64,000 nucleotides of DNA from Actinopolyspora lacussalsi subsp. righensis (GTDB lineage: Bacteria; Actinomycetota; Actinomycetes; Mycobacteriales; Pseudonocardiaceae). A program made the translations under genes and the position numbers. Shown here in pieces: positions 32,986 through 41,699 of this stretch. The notes beneath the pieces were generated by a model that saw only the letters and a list, made by a program, of their open reading frames with translations, had not been told where the DNA came from and made no database searches. The stretch lies in assembly GCF_900116555.1 (NCBI RefSeq), contig NZ_FPAT01000004.1:372001-436000 (forward strand), written 5' to 3'. Position 1 is the first letter of the stretch. Each line of letters starts with the position of its first letter.

Positions 32986-33672
32986 ATGACTTCACGACCG
33001 ACCGCACTGGTCACGGGCGCTTCACGGGGTGTGGGAGCGGCGGTGGCACACCGGCTCTCCGAAACCCACGACCTCCTGCTCGGTGGCCGCGACGAGGAAA
33101 CCCTACGAAAGCTCGCGGCGGACCTGCCCGGCGCGAGCCCCTGGCCCGCCGAACTCACCGACTACGAGGGGATAGCGGCCGCGGCGGCCGGGATCGAGAA
33201 CCTCGACGTGCTGGTGCACAGTGCGGGCATGATCGAGCTCGGCTCGGTCTCCGACACCGGGGTCGACTCGTGGCGACGCACCTTCGAACTCAACCTGTTC
33301 GCCGTAACCGAGCTGACCAGGACACTGCTGCCGGCACTGCGAGCTTCCGCCGGACACGTGGTGCTGATCAACTCCGGCGCGGGCATGGCCGCCAAACCGA
33401 ACTGGGGCTCCTACGCCGCCAGCAAGTTCGCGCTGCGCGCCTACGCGGACGTGCTGCGCGGCGAAGAGGCCACCAATGGAATCCGGGTGACCTCGGTGTT
33501 CCCCGGACGTGTCGCCACCGACATGCAACGCGAGGTGCGCGAGTCCGAGGGCGGTGCCTTCGAGCCGGAGCGCTATCTGCGGCCGGAATCGGTCGCCGAC
33601 ACGGTGGTCTCCAGCGTTCGGGCCGGATCGGACGCGCACATGACGGAGATAGTGCTGCGGCCGGACGGCTGA
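32986..33672 (+). CDS. Short-chain dehydrogenase/reductase
   Basis: A 228-residue classical SDR. The cofactor loop is ALVTGASRGVGAAVAH, with a GGRDEETL start of the second strand that favours NADP. NNAG-like VHSAGMIE, the catalytic serine region VLINSGAGM, and Y-x-x-x-K in GSYAASKFALRAYAD are present, then TSVFPGRVATDM. The substrate is not deducible. It stands alone after the phoX hairpin and is followed by a convergent amidohydrolase gene. Confidence 0.87.
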   Translation: MTSRPTALVTGASRGVGAAVAHRLSETHDLLLGGRDEETLRKLAADLPGASPWPAELTDYEGIAAAAAGIENLDVLVHSAGMIELGSVSDTGVDSWRRTFELNLFAVTELTRTLLPALRASAGHVVLINSGAGMAAKPNWGSYAASKFALRAYADVLRGEEATNGIRVTSVFPGRVATDMQREVRESEGGAFEPERYLRPESVADTVVSSVRAGSDAHMTEIVLRPDG

Positions 33673-33781
33673 CCGGCCCGCTCCCGCCGGGAGTCGGCCG
33701 ATGACAAACCGGCACGACGGAACCGCGGAGCGATGACGGAGCCGAGGAGCACCGCATCCGGGCGGGATCAACCGGGTGGGC

Positions 33782-35113
33782 TCAGCTCTCGATTCGGCGT
33801 GCCGCCGCACGCGCGGACCGCAACACCGAGTCCCGTTCCACCCGAGTGGGCTCCCCCGCGCGCAACACGTGCTCACCGGCCACCCAGACATCGCGCACGC
33901 GGTCGGCTCCCGCCGCCCACACCAGGTTGGATAGGATGCGCTCGTCCGTGGTGTCGGCGCCGCGCACGAAAGCCGGGGTGTCCAGGTCCAGCTGGACGAC
34001 ATCGGCCCAGCGGCCGCGTTCCAACACCCCGATGTCGGTACGGTGCAGGGCCCGCGCACCGCCCCTGGTGGCGGCGAGCAGCAGCTCCGCCGCACCGACC
34101 GCGTTGGCATCGCCATCCCGCAGCCGAGCGAGCATGCCGGCGAGCTGGATCTCCTCCCGGAGATCGACATCGTCGTTGCTGGACGGGCCGTCGGTGCCGA
34201 GCCCGACCGGCACCCCGGCCCGCAGCAGATCGACGAACCGGGCCGTGCCGGAGGCGAGTTTCGCGTTGGAACCGGGACAGTGGGCCACGCCCGCGCCGTG
34301 CTCGGCGAGGGTGACGATGTCGGTGTCGTCGAGATGCACCCCGTGGGCGGCCAGGAAACGCCCCTCCAGCACCCCGAGCTCGGCGAGCATACGCGGCACG
34401 GAACCGTGGGCACGTCGCTGTTCCACGTCCTCGTCGGCGGCTTCGGCCACGTGGGTGTGCACCAGCGCGCCGCGTTCGCGTGCCTGTTCGCCGATCAGCC
34501 GCAGGGCCTCCGGCGGGAGGGTGTAGGCGGAGTGCGGCCCGTAGGCGAGCTCCACGCGCTCGCCCGGTCCGAAGCGCAGCCCGTCACTGTCGATCCAGCG
34601 GCTGACCCCGTCCACCATGCCCTGCCAACCACCCAGGTCACCGAGATCAGGAGTGTCGATCACGGCGGAGGCGATCACCGCACGCGAGCCCACTTCGAGT
34701 ACCGCCTCGGCGACGGCTTCGGGCGCGAAGTACATCTCCGCGCTGGTGGTCACTCCCGCGCTGAGCATCTCCAGGCTGCCGAGCCGCATGCCGTCCCGGA
34801 TGTCCGAGGCCCGCAGCCGGGACTCGGCGGGCCAGACCGCTTCCCGCAACCAGCGCAGCAGCGGCAGCTCACCTCCGATGCCCCGCAACAGCGTCATGGG
34901 TGTGTGCGCGTGGGAGTTGACCATTCCCGGCAGCAACAGCCCGGGACAGTCCTGCACGACGGTGTTCGGGTCCGGTTCGGGAGCCGAGACACGCGGACCG
35001 CAATAGCCCAACCTGCCCTGCTCGTCGATGTCCACGACAGCGTCGCGCGAGACCGAACAGGTCTCGTCGCAGGGAAGCATCAGCGGGGCGCGCAGGCGTC
35101 GAGCGATCGGCAT
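33782..35113 (-). CDS. Amidohydrolase of the TRZ/ATZ (MtaD/SsnA-like) deaminase family
   Basis: About 443 residues from ATG 35113 (a longer frame begins at 35224, but the first 37 residues look non-conserved). Metal-site motifs are visible: PGMVNSHAHTPMTLLRGIGG (HxH), THVAEAADEDVEQ, AHGVHLDDTDIVTLAE and GLGTDGPSSNDDVDLREEIQ. These match zinc- or iron-dependent deaminases acting on methylthioadenosine, S-adenosylhomocysteine, 5'-deoxyadenosine or 8-oxoguanine. The early segment MTLLRGIGGELPLLRWLREA favours the MtaD-like branch. The product would take part in purine nucleoside salvage. The exact substrate is uncertain. Confidence 0.82.
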   Translation of the reverse strand: MPIARRLRAPLMLPCDETCSVSRDAVVDIDEQGRLGYCGPRVSAPEPDPNTVVQDCPGLLLPGMVNSHAHTPMTLLRGIGGELPLLRWLREAVWPAESRLRASDIRDGMRLGSLEMLSAGVTTSAEMYFAPEAVAEAVLEVGSRAVIASAVIDTPDLGDLGGWQGMVDGVSRWIDSDGLRFGPGERVELAYGPHSAYTLPPEALRLIGEQARERGALVHTHVAEAADEDVEQRRAHGSVPRMLAELGVLEGRFLAAHGVHLDDTDIVTLAEHGAGVAHCPGSNAKLASGTARFVDLLRAGVPVGLGTDGPSSNDDVDLREEIQLAGMLARLRDGDANAVGAAELLLAATRGGARALHRTDIGVLERGRWADVVQLDLDTPAFVRGADTTDERILSNLVWAAGADRVRDVWVAGEHVLRAGEPTRVERDSVLRSARAAARRIES

Positions 35114-35233
35114 GACCGCATTGTCCAACCGGCGAGCTACGGGCCGGAAGCTGCCCGGCACGCAAACCGACCGAGGTGATGGCCCCAGCTGTGGACCGCA
35201 CACCACCTCAGTCACGCTCGTCATCGCGTGCGG

Positions 35234-35917
35234 TCAAAAACCCATCCAGCTGTTGAACAACGCGAAGGCGACAATAATCCCACCGATAACGATATTTCCG
35301 ACCACCGTAGCGAGCACGGGACGACCGAGCGAGGTTCGGTCATCGCCGCCGGGATCGATGATCGGACCGGATCGAGGCAGCCCCAGTAAAAATACAACCA
35401 TGCTGCCCACAATGAGTATCAATCCTGCCGAAGCGGCCACAGGAAACGGAACCGTAAATCCCGCGCCCCAGGAGTTGTGCGGCTGCAGCATCGTGGCTAC
35501 AGCCAACAGCGCGGGAAAAACCAACGGCGCACCGCGAGGGTCTCGACGATACCCAAGAGCCAGCAGCGATGCGATGATTACACACGCTCCCATCGGAAGA
35601 AGAAAACCCCAGCCGAGCTGGAGCACACTTCCGCCAACGAAACGATGGAGCGCTACCAGAACGAGGAAAACGCCCAGCAGGAAGCCGAGAAACGAGCCGA
35701 AACAACGCCCATAGGAAGGCAGTGGAATCAGACGCTCATCGGAAGAGCACATTACAGCATACTTCTTCGGATCCCCGAATGTTTCACGTGGATCCTCAGC
35801 CGTGTCTTCGACATGGGTCTCGATCTCGGCGACCAACTCTCCGATTCTCTGCCCCTTGACACGTCGCTCACGAGCAGTGGATGAGAATTCCCGGAGATAG
35901 CTGTCCAGTTCGATCAT
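35234..35917 (-). CDS. HAAS-type membrane protein co-transcribed with PadR
   Basis: A 227-residue protein from ATG 35917. The N-terminal 50 residues (IELDSYLREFSSTARERRVK, IGELVAEIETHVEDTAEDP, FGDPKKYA) resemble the HAAS/DUF1700 helical domain that often accompanies PadR regulators. Five or six membrane helices follow. The start overlaps the padR stop (ATGA at 35914-35917). The sequence from about 35230 to 35900 is visibly less GC-rich than its surroundings, a hint of recent acquisition. PadR/HAAS pairs are thought to sense envelope conditions; the substrate or signal is unknown. Confidence 0.78.
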   Translation of the reverse strand: MIELDSYLREFSSTARERRVKGQRIGELVAEIETHVEDTAEDPRETFGDPKKYAVMCSSDERLIPLPSYGRCFGSFLGFLLGVFLVLVALHRFVGGSVLQLGWGFLLPMGACVIIASLLALGYRRDPRGAPLVFPALLAVATMLQPHNSWGAGFTVPFPVAASAGLILIVGSMVVFLLGLPRSGPIIDPGGDDRTSLGRPVLATVVGNIVIGGIIVAFALFNSWMGF

Positions 35918-36264
35918 TCCCCGTTCTCCGCCGTAGCTTCGTCGAGAAGTGTTGTGGTGCGATTCGTGAACTCGATCCACCTGTATCGCTCCTGTTCCAG
36001 CTGTTCGACCCCGTAGCGCGTGAGGTAGAAGTACTTGCGTCCCGGGCCGGTTTCACTCTCGTGCCATCGCGCGACGACAGCCCCCTCCTCGGCGAGCCTC
36101 CTCAACAGTGGATACAACGTTCCACCCTTGAGGTGGCCCAAACCGGCCCGTTGCAACCTCTGGGTGATCTCGTATCCGTAAGTCGGCCCCTCCGCGATCA
36201 CGGCCAACACCATGAGCCGCAGTACGCCGCGCAGCCATTGTGCCGGCCAGATGACCTCGTCCAT
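35914..36264 (-). CDS. PadR-family transcriptional regulator
   Basis: A 116-residue short PadR (class s2) starting at ATG 36264. The winged helix is seen in LMVLAVIAEGPTYGYEITQR, GGTLYPLLRRLAEEGAVVAR and GPGRKYFYLTRYGVEQLEQE. A short helix (YRWIEFTNRTTTLLDEA) serves for dimerisation. It is translationally coupled to the HAAS membrane protein. Two inverted repeats directly upstream are likely operators, so autoregulation is expected. Confidence 0.9.
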   Translation of the reverse strand: MDEVIWPAQWLRGVLRLMVLAVIAEGPTYGYEITQRLQRAGLGHLKGGTLYPLLRRLAEEGAVVARWHESETGPGRKYFYLTRYGVEQLEQERYRWIEFTNRTTTLLDEATAENGE

Positions 36265-36270
36265 GCCATG

Positions 36271-36305
36271 GATAGTAAAGCTATCTAGGTTGCGAAGCAA
36301 CCTAG
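36271..36305. promoter_or_regulatory. Candidate PadR operators upstream of the padR/HAAS operon
   Basis: Two dyads lie side by side: GATAG-TAAAG-CTATC (36271-36285) and the perfect CTAGGTTGC-GAA-GCAACCTAG (36285-36305). They lie immediately before the padR start and stand out as AT-richer than the neighbourhood. Confidence 0.6.
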
Positions 36306-36393
36306 ACGATGCGGGCACAACCGGGCCGCTCGATTCGCGCGCATCACGGTGTCCGGACGAAACGAGTTCTTCACGGCTATCCGGACTCCGCCG

Positions 36394-36687
36394 CTACGGC
36401 CCCAGCGCGTTCATAATGTGAAACATCACCAACCCCGCGGCGAGCATGCCGCACGACAGCGCCGCACAGATCAGGCCCTCACGGAGTCTTCGCGCGGCGG
36501 CCGAGAGCTCACGGACCCGCGGTCCGGAGGTGGGCTCCTTACCGACGGAACGTCGCGGCAGCGGCGGGCTCCCGCCTTCGCGGGAGTGGTCTCGCGACCG
36601 CGACGGGACCAGTGATCGCAGCGGAGCCAGCGGACGCAGCAGGGCTCGGGATCGCAGCAGGGCTCGGGGTTGCACGTGTCGCGTCAT
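36394..36687 (-). CDS. Possible small membrane protein
   Basis: About 97 residues from ATG 36687. The first 65 are basic and low in complexity (ALLRSRALLRPLAPLRSLVP). The last 30 form one hydrophobic helix, LICAALSCGMLAAGLVMFHI, ending MNALGP. The Arg-rich part partly reflects a degenerate repeat of GCAGCGG/GCGATCGC-like units at DNA level. No relative is recognised and no ribosome site is clear. A real protein may be shorter. Confidence 0.35.
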   Translation of the reverse strand: MTRHVQPRALLRSRALLRPLAPLRSLVPSRSRDHSREGGSPPLPRRSVGKEPTSGPRVRELSAAARRLREGLICAALSCGMLAAGLVMFHIMNALGP

Positions 36688-36884
36688 GACTCCAGCATGC
36701 GCGCCGTTCTGGGCCTTCACCTCGGCAGTTCGGCCAGATCAGATCCGCCGAACGGCCGGTGCTCGCACACTTCCCGTACGATCCCGCCGCCACTCCCGCA
36801 GCGGACCGGGAACACCGCGGCGAGCCGGATTCGGTCCCGCTCCCCGACCCACTACTCCCCGGCCGTGGCCGGATCGCGACCCGG

Positions 36885-37544
36885 TCAGTCACTCATCCGC
36901 CCGGTGCGCCACGCCCAGGCCGCGATCTCCACCCGGTTGCGCGCCCCTATCTTGCCCTGCACCGAGGCCAGGTGGGACTTCACGGTGGACAGCGACATGT
37001 AGAGCTCGGCACTCACCTCGGTGTTGGTCAGTCCGCGGGCCACCGCGCGGACCACGTCGTGTTCCCTGCCGGTCAGCTCCTCCCTGGGCCTGTCCGCCGC
37101 GCGGTCGCGGTGCGAGCCGGACTCGTGGAAGTGCCGGAGCAACCGCACGGTGATCTGCGGTGAGACCAGGGCGTCACCGCGTGCGGCGGCGTGCACCGCC
37201 TCCACCAGCAGCGCCGGTCCGGCGTCCTTGAGCAGGAAACCGCTGGCACCGTTGTTGAGCGCGGTGGCGACGTACTCGTCCAGGTCGAAGGTCGTCACCA
37301 CGACGACCCTGATGGGGTCGGTCGCCTCCTCACCGGCGAGCAGTCCGGTGGCCTCCAGACCGTCGATGCCCGGCATCCGGATGTCCATGAGGCAGACGTC
37401 CGGACGCAGTTCGCGTGCGAGCCGAACGGCGTCGTGCCCGTTGCCCGCGTCGCCGACCACCCGGATGTCGTCCTCACTGTCCAGGATCATCCGGAATCCG
37501 GCTCGGACCATTTCCTGGTCGTCGGCGATCAGTACCCGGATCAT
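36885..37544 (-). CDS. NarL/LuxR-family response regulator
   Basis: A 219-residue regulator from ATG 37544. The receiver domain starts [20 protein letters not shown] with phospho-acceptor D54 ([12 protein letters not shown]), T/S near [13 protein letters not shown] and the lysine LLKDAG. The C-terminal LuxR-type HTH is [20 protein letters not shown] with [20 protein letters not shown]. The start overlaps the stop of the sensor kinase gene (ATGA, 37541-37544), so the two form one operon and a cognate pair. The signal is unknown. Confidence 0.94.
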   Translation of the reverse strand: MIRVLIADDQEMVRAGFRMILDSEDDIRVVGDAGNGHDAVRLARELRPDVCLMDIRMPGIDGLEATGLLAGEEATDPIRVVVVTTFDLDEYVATALNNGASGFLLKDAGPALLVEAVHAAARGDALVSPQITVRLLRHFHESGSHRDRAADRPREELTGREHDVVRAVARGLTNTEVSAELYMSLSTVKSHLASVQGKIGARNRVEIAAWAWRTGRMSD

Positions 37545-39364
37545 GCCCGCTTCTCCTCCGTATCCGTCAACGGCAGCCGAGCCTCGACTCGCCAACCGCG
37601 ACCCCGCTCCGGTCCCGCGCTCAACCGACCACCGAGCAGTTCGATTCGCTCCCGCATGCCGACCAAACCGTATCCACCGGAACCGCCCGGCGGCTGCCCG
37701 CTGGGAGTTGTTCCGTCATCGGTGATCTCGACCAGCAGCTGCTCGTTCGCGGTGTTGACCGAAATCGTGACCAGGTCGGCGTCGAGAGCGTGCTTCTCGG
37801 CGTTGGTGATCGCCTCCTGGACGAGTCGCAGTGCCGAACGTCCCACTTCCTGCGGCACGTCCCTCGTCAACCGCACGTCCAACTCGATTCGCTTCCCCGA
37901 AGCGTCGCGCGTGCTGTGCTCGACCAGTTTCCGCAGGTCGGCTTCCAGATCGGCGGTGGGCTCCGTCTCCAGTGCGGAGAACGAGTCGTTCTCGGTGTCG
38001 CGCATGCTGCCGACGAGCCGCCGCATGGCCGTGAGGGCCTCGGTACCGCTGGACGAGATCCGCTCCAACGCCTCGCCCGCGGCTCTCGGGTTCTTCTCGG
38101 CGACCTTGAGGGCGGCCTGTGCCTGCACCACTATCCCGGTGACGTGATGTGCGACCACGTCGTGCAGTTCACGGGCCAACGCCATCCGCTCGTCCTGCTG
38201 CGCCCCCTTCACCGCCGCACGAACCGCGCGGGCCCGGTCCTCGTCGCGGGCGCGAAAGTACATCCCGGTGCCGACCGCCAGTACCAGCAGGACCGCACCC
38301 AGGAAAAGCACACCGAGGAGCTGGGACAGCGGCTCACTGTACTCCCTCCACGGGGTGAAAACCGCACCGAACACGCCCGAGACCGTGAGAGCACCGGTGG
38401 CCACGGTGGCCTCACGTGAAGAGGTCAGCCGGACCGCGAAGGCCACGAGCAGCATCCCGGCAGCGACGACCGACGCCGGGAGCGCACCCACGCCGGGGAG
38501 TCCGGCTATGGCGACCCGTATCCCCGCCACGTCGAACAGCCAGCCCAGCACCGTGGTGAGCACGACGGTCAGCGCGCCGAACAGCGCCGCCTGCACCGGA
38601 CGGAGCGGGGCGAACACCGCGAGCACCGACATGAGCACGGAGCTGACCGTCAGCATCACGGAACCGGAGGTTATGAAGGCGAAGTTGGTCCCGGCCACCT
38701 GCATGAACAGCAGAACGGACAGCACGGCGATGATCGGCCACTGTTCACGCAACAGTTCGACGATCGGGGTCCGGGCGACCCGGTGTTCGCTGTTGTCCCG
38801 CAGGTACATACCGGTGCCCACCGCGAGCGCCAGCTGCAGGAATCCGAGCTCCAGACTCCTGCTCATCGGGACGATCATCGACGAACCGTCCCGCAGGAAC
38901 AGGGCCGCCAGGCAGGAGCCCACCAGAGCGGCGGTGACCAGGGCCGCCCTGTCCCGGGGCAGGGCGCGGAACGCGTAGACAACGAGCAGCAGGCCCGCGA
39001 GGTTCTCGGTGATCGAGACATTCGCGAGCAGTCCGGGGCCCGGTTCGAACCCGGGAGCCCAGGAGAGCACCACCCCGAGCAACAACGTGCACGCGCCGAG
39101 CAGACCGCACCTGACCGGGTACCACCGCGCGGCCAGCGCGAGCAGCACCATCACCGTGATCAGCGGGATGCGTCCCAGCTCCGGAAAACCGGCATCCAAC
39201 GTGTGGGCCAGCTCACCGAGCCAGGTGAGCAGCAACAGTGCCGCGAAGATCCACTGCTCCCGAAGCGCACCCACCGTGCGCCGCGACAGGATTCGGACCG
39301 ACCACCGTCCCTGCTGCTCGGGACTGGGCCGAGTGATGGAGGAGCGACCGGACCAAGGCAGCAC
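37541..39364 (-). CDS. NarL-type sensor histidine kinase (HisKA_3)
   Basis: A 607-residue kinase. About 360 residues of polytopic N-terminus (ten or so hydrophobic segments in two similar halves, each ending [13 protein letters not shown] / [13 protein letters not shown]) precede the dimerisation domain. The phospho-accepting histidine lies near residue 400 in [20 protein letters not shown], and the ATPase has [11 protein letters not shown] and [17 protein letters not shown]. The doubled membrane part with repeated endings suggests an internal duplication. It is larger than common kinases of this class and transmits to the overlapping response regulator. Confidence 0.92.
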   Translation of the reverse strand: MLPWSGRSSITRPSPEQQGRWSVRILSRRTVGALREQWIFAALLLLTWLGELAHTLDAGFPELGRIPLITVMVLLALAARWYPVRCGLLGACTLLLGVVLSWAPGFEPGPGLLANVSITENLAGLLLVVYAFRALPRDRAALVTAALVGSCLAALFLRDGSSMIVPMSRSLELGFLQLALAVGTGMYLRDNSEHRVARTPIVELLREQWPIIAVLSVLLFMQVAGTNFAFITSGSVMLTVSSVLMSVLAVFAPLRPVQAALFGALTVVLTTVLGWLFDVAGIRVAIAGLPGVGALPASVVAAGMLLVAFAVRLTSSREATVATGALTVSGVFGAVFTPWREYSEPLSQLLGVLFLGAVLLVLAVGTGMYFRARDEDRARAVRAAVKGAQQDERMALARELHDVVAHHVTGIVVQAQAALKVAEKNPRAAGEALERISSSGTEALTAMRRLVGSMRDTENDSFSALETEPTADLEADLRKLVEHSTRDASGKRIELDVRLTRDVPQEVGRSALRLVQEAITNAEKHALDADLVTISVNTANEQLLVEITDDGTTPSGQPPGGSGGYGLVGMRERIELLGGRLSAGPERGRGWRVEARLPLTDTEEKRA

Positions 39365-39503
39365 ACCCGAACTTTAACCGGGACGAACGCCCGTGCCCCT
39401 TGGCCGATCGGCCGGCGGGAAATAACCACATGGCCGATACAACACGTGACGAACGACAGTCACGCTCGGTGACGCAACGCAGTAAGCGGCGGTCGTCCCC
39501 AAC

Positions 39504-39539
39504 GGCTCGCGTGGCGGCTCGCGTGGCGGCTCGCGTGGC
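39504..39539 (+). repeat. Tandem repeat, three perfect 12-bp units
   Basis: GGCTCGCGTGGC occurs three times without a mismatch in the intergenic region before a 37-codon gene. A recent slippage product; no function is evident. Confidence 0.85.
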
Positions 39540-39613
39540 GTCACGGGCACGGGCCCCATTACCGGCACGGGTGCGGGGCGGGGCACGACCGGCGACACGA
39601 AAGGAGCGACACA

Positions 39614-39727
39614 GTGATCACCACGTTATCCGTCATCGGGACGGTACTGGCACTGGCTGTACTGGTGCTGATGGCGCTCAGCGCGACGCTGCCCGACCTC
39701 TGGGAGGTGTTCCACCACGGACGTTGA
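39614..39727 (+). CDS. 37-residue single-span membrane protein
   Basis: A short gene starting at GTG 39614 behind a good ribosome site (GAAAGGAG, eight bases away). It encodes ITTLSVIGTVLALAVLVLMA followed by LSATLPDLWEVFHHGR and a stop. The first 23 residues form a membrane helix, and the tail is short and amphipathic. It is too small for usual gene callers, yet the initiation signal and the protein-like composition are convincing. It lies between the two-component operon (divergent) and trmB. Function unknown. Confidence 0.6.
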   Translation: MITTLSVIGTVLALAVLVLMALSATLPDLWEVFHHGR

Positions 39728-39933
39728 CCGGTGATCCGTTGTGACCGCCGAACGACAGGTCGATTTCACATCCGGCGCGGTCGAAGACGAGAGGGGCACA
39801 GGTGTGCGAGGTACGCGTTCGGGCTCACAAGCCCGGGTTCGGGTGAACCGCCTACCGTCGCCACGCCTGTCGAAACGGATCGCGCCGGTCAACCTCGAGC
39901 GAGGTGCCGAGGTTATCCCTTCTCCACTGTTTT

Positions 39934-40010
39934 CCTGCGGGGTTTTTCCTGCGGGGTTGCCGACCGACCCTGCGGGGTTGCCGATCTACCCTGCCGTGCT
40001 GCCGACCGAC
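39934..40010 (+). repeat. Imperfect tandem repeats of 21 bp
   Basis: Three units (39948, 39969, 39990) follow the pattern CCTGCGGGGTTGCCGACCGAC with few changes, preceded by a partial unit CCTGCGGGG at 39934. They lie between the 37-codon gene and a dispersed repeat copy. No reading frame is convincing. Confidence 0.75.
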
Positions 40011-40028
40011 GTAGTCCGTTGCCGCCCT

Positions 40029-40077
40029 GGTTCCGCCGAACGAGCGACCCACCAACCCGACAGGAAAACTTCGATCA
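40029..40077 (-). repeat. Dispersed intergenic repeat, copy E (partial)
   Basis: Read on the minus strand it begins on the trmB stop with TGATCGAAGTTTTCCTGTCG and continues GGGTTGG to TTCGGCGGAACC, then fades. The first 20 bases differ at only two positions from copy B, which begins on the stop codon of a quite different gene. Confidence 0.75.
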
Positions 40078-40788
40078 GACACGCTCGAAGATCAGATCGT
40101 GTACTTCACGCCCCTCGGAATGAGCGCGGTTCTCGAACTTGGTCACCGGTCGCCACTCCGGCCGAGGCGCCCATCCCCCCGGAAAGTCCGCCCAGCGGTT
40201 CCGCAGGTTCGGTTCCGCGGTGCAGACCTCCATCATCTGCTCGGCGTAGCTCTCCCAGTCGGTAGCCAGGTGCAGCACCCCACCGGGACGTAACCGCGAG
40301 GCGACCAGCGCCACGAAATCGGGTTGGACCAGCCGCCGCTTGTGATGGCGTTTCTTGGGCCACGGGTCCGGGAAGAAGACGCGCACCTCGCTCAACGTCT
40401 CCGCCGTGAAGTGTTCCCGCAGCAGTACCGTCGCGTCACCACGCAGCAACCGGAGATTGTCGATGCCGAGGTTCTCGGCACGTGCCAGCAACTGGGCCAG
40501 CCCGGGCTTGTAGACCTCGACGGCCAGGTGGTCGTGCTCCGGCCGGGCCGCGGCCAGCTGGGCCGTCGTCTCCCCCATGCCGGAACCGACCTCCAGCACC
40601 AGCGGCGCGGCTCGACCGAACCAACCGGTGGTGTCGAGCGGCCCCTCGGGCAGTTCGGAGATGTCGTGGCCGAACTCGCCCCAGTACCGATCCCACGCGC
40701 GCTGCTGCCCGGTCGTCATCCGCTCGCCGCGCTGCACGTAACTGACGACCGTGCGGCGGTGTGGAATCTGCTGGTCGGAAGCACTCAC
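40075..40788 (-). CDS. trmB: tRNA (guanine-N7-)-methyltransferase
   Basis: A 237-residue SAM-dependent enzyme that makes m7G46 in the variable loop of tRNAs. Family marks are PLVLEVGSGMGETTAQLA (SAM loop), HLAVEVYKPGLAQLL, the FFPDPWPKKRHHKRRLVQPD block, LRPGGVLHLATDWESYAEQM, and the C-terminal TKFENRAHSEGREVHDLIFER. The length is usual for the family. The stop codon is part of a dispersed repeat. Confidence 0.95.
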   Translation of the reverse strand: MSASDQQIPHRRTVVSYVQRGERMTTGQQRAWDRYWGEFGHDISELPEGPLDTTGWFGRAAPLVLEVGSGMGETTAQLAAARPEHDHLAVEVYKPGLAQLLARAENLGIDNLRLLRGDATVLLREHFTAETLSEVRVFFPDPWPKKRHHKRRLVQPDFVALVASRLRPGGVLHLATDWESYAEQMMEVCTAEPNLRNRWADFPGGWAPRPEWRPVTKFENRAHSEGREVHDLIFERV

Positions 40789-41027
40789 GTCGAGTCAGTA
40801 TCGCAAATCGGGTCGCGGAGCCGGGAGAGGCCACCGCAGCGGGGCTCGGTCCCGGTTCGTCAGGGCCTCGACACCGTCGGGATACCCACGTGGTGCCCCT
40901 CTCGGTGGTGCGATCACGTGGGGGATCGTTCGGTACTCACGGGTGGTCGTTCGGCGCCGGAGATCCATCTCCGACAACCGAACCGACCCACTCCGCGAAG
41001 CACTACCGGCACATCATCACGAGCACA

Positions 41028-41699
41028 TCACCAGGACTCGATTCGAGGCAGAATCGCGGCCAGCTCGCTGACCCCCGGTGCGGGCACCCGTGGTGTTGCC
41101 GACCCGTCCGTCTGGGCGGGCACGATGTTGATCCATCCCGGATGCTGATCGGTCAGCGTGACCGTGGTCGGTACCGACATCGGCGGACGATCGGAAGGAC
41201 CGTACTCCCAGTAACCGATCTCACCCGCCGTGGACCAGGGCACGAACACCCAGCCGGGACGAGCGATCAACAGCGCGTGGAGGTCGTCCTCGAACCGGAA
41301 CGCCTCGGCTCGGGTGTCGATCTCGCCCCGGTGCAACGCGTGCAGCCACCAGGGCGCCGGAAGGCGCCCTTCGGGGCCGCCGAGTCTGCGGAACAGATCC
41401 AGCACCTGGTCCTGCGGAGCGGTGTGCACCCATCCGGTACGAACCGACTCGGGGGAACCCGCCTCGCCCTCGGGCTGGTTCGACTCGGTTGCCAGCGACC
41501 ACTCCAGCCTGGGAATGGGAATCAGTCGTACGTCCTCGTTGTCCCCGGCTGCTTCGGCGTCCCCTGTGACTTCGGTGTTGCCTGTGACTTCGGTGTTGCC
41601 TGTGACTTCGGTGTTGCCTGCGACTCCGGTATTCCCGGCGTCCTCCGCGACCTCGGCGGATTTTTGATTGAGCGACGAAAACTCACTCGACAGAACCAC
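41028..41699 (-). CDS. Hypothetical protein with N-terminal VTGNTE repeats
   Basis: A 223-residue soluble acidic protein. Residues about 20-50 consist of GNTEVT units coded by a near-perfect 18-bp tandem repeat. The folded part starts at RLIPIPRLEWSLATE and contains WVHTAPQDQVLDLFRRLGGP, PAPWWLHALHRGEIDTRAEA, GWVFVPWSTAGEIGYWEYGP and a C-terminal PTTVTLTDQHPGWINIVPAQ. The Trp-rich sequence looks like a genuine conserved domain, yet I cannot name it. No signal or membrane segment is seen. Upstream lies a 750-bp region without genes. Confidence 0.65.
   Translation of the reverse strand: MVLSSEFSSLNQKSAEVAEDAGNTGVAGNTEVTGNTEVTGNTEVTGDAEAAGDNEDVRLIPIPRLEWSLATESNQPEGEAGSPESVRTGWVHTAPQDQVLDLFRRLGGPEGRLPAPWWLHALHRGEIDTRAEAFRFEDDLHALLIARPGWVFVPWSTAGEIGYWEYGPSDRPPMSVPTTVTLTDQHPGWINIVPAQTDGSATPRVPAPGVSELAAILPRIESW
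41563..41634 (+). repeat. 18-bp tandem repeat inside the hypothetical gene
   Basis: CCTGTGACTTCGGTGTTG is present three times perfectly (41563-41616) with a fourth, degenerate unit. On the coding (minus) strand it yields GNTEVT repeats near the N-terminus. The copy number is likely to vary between strains. Confidence 0.85.
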
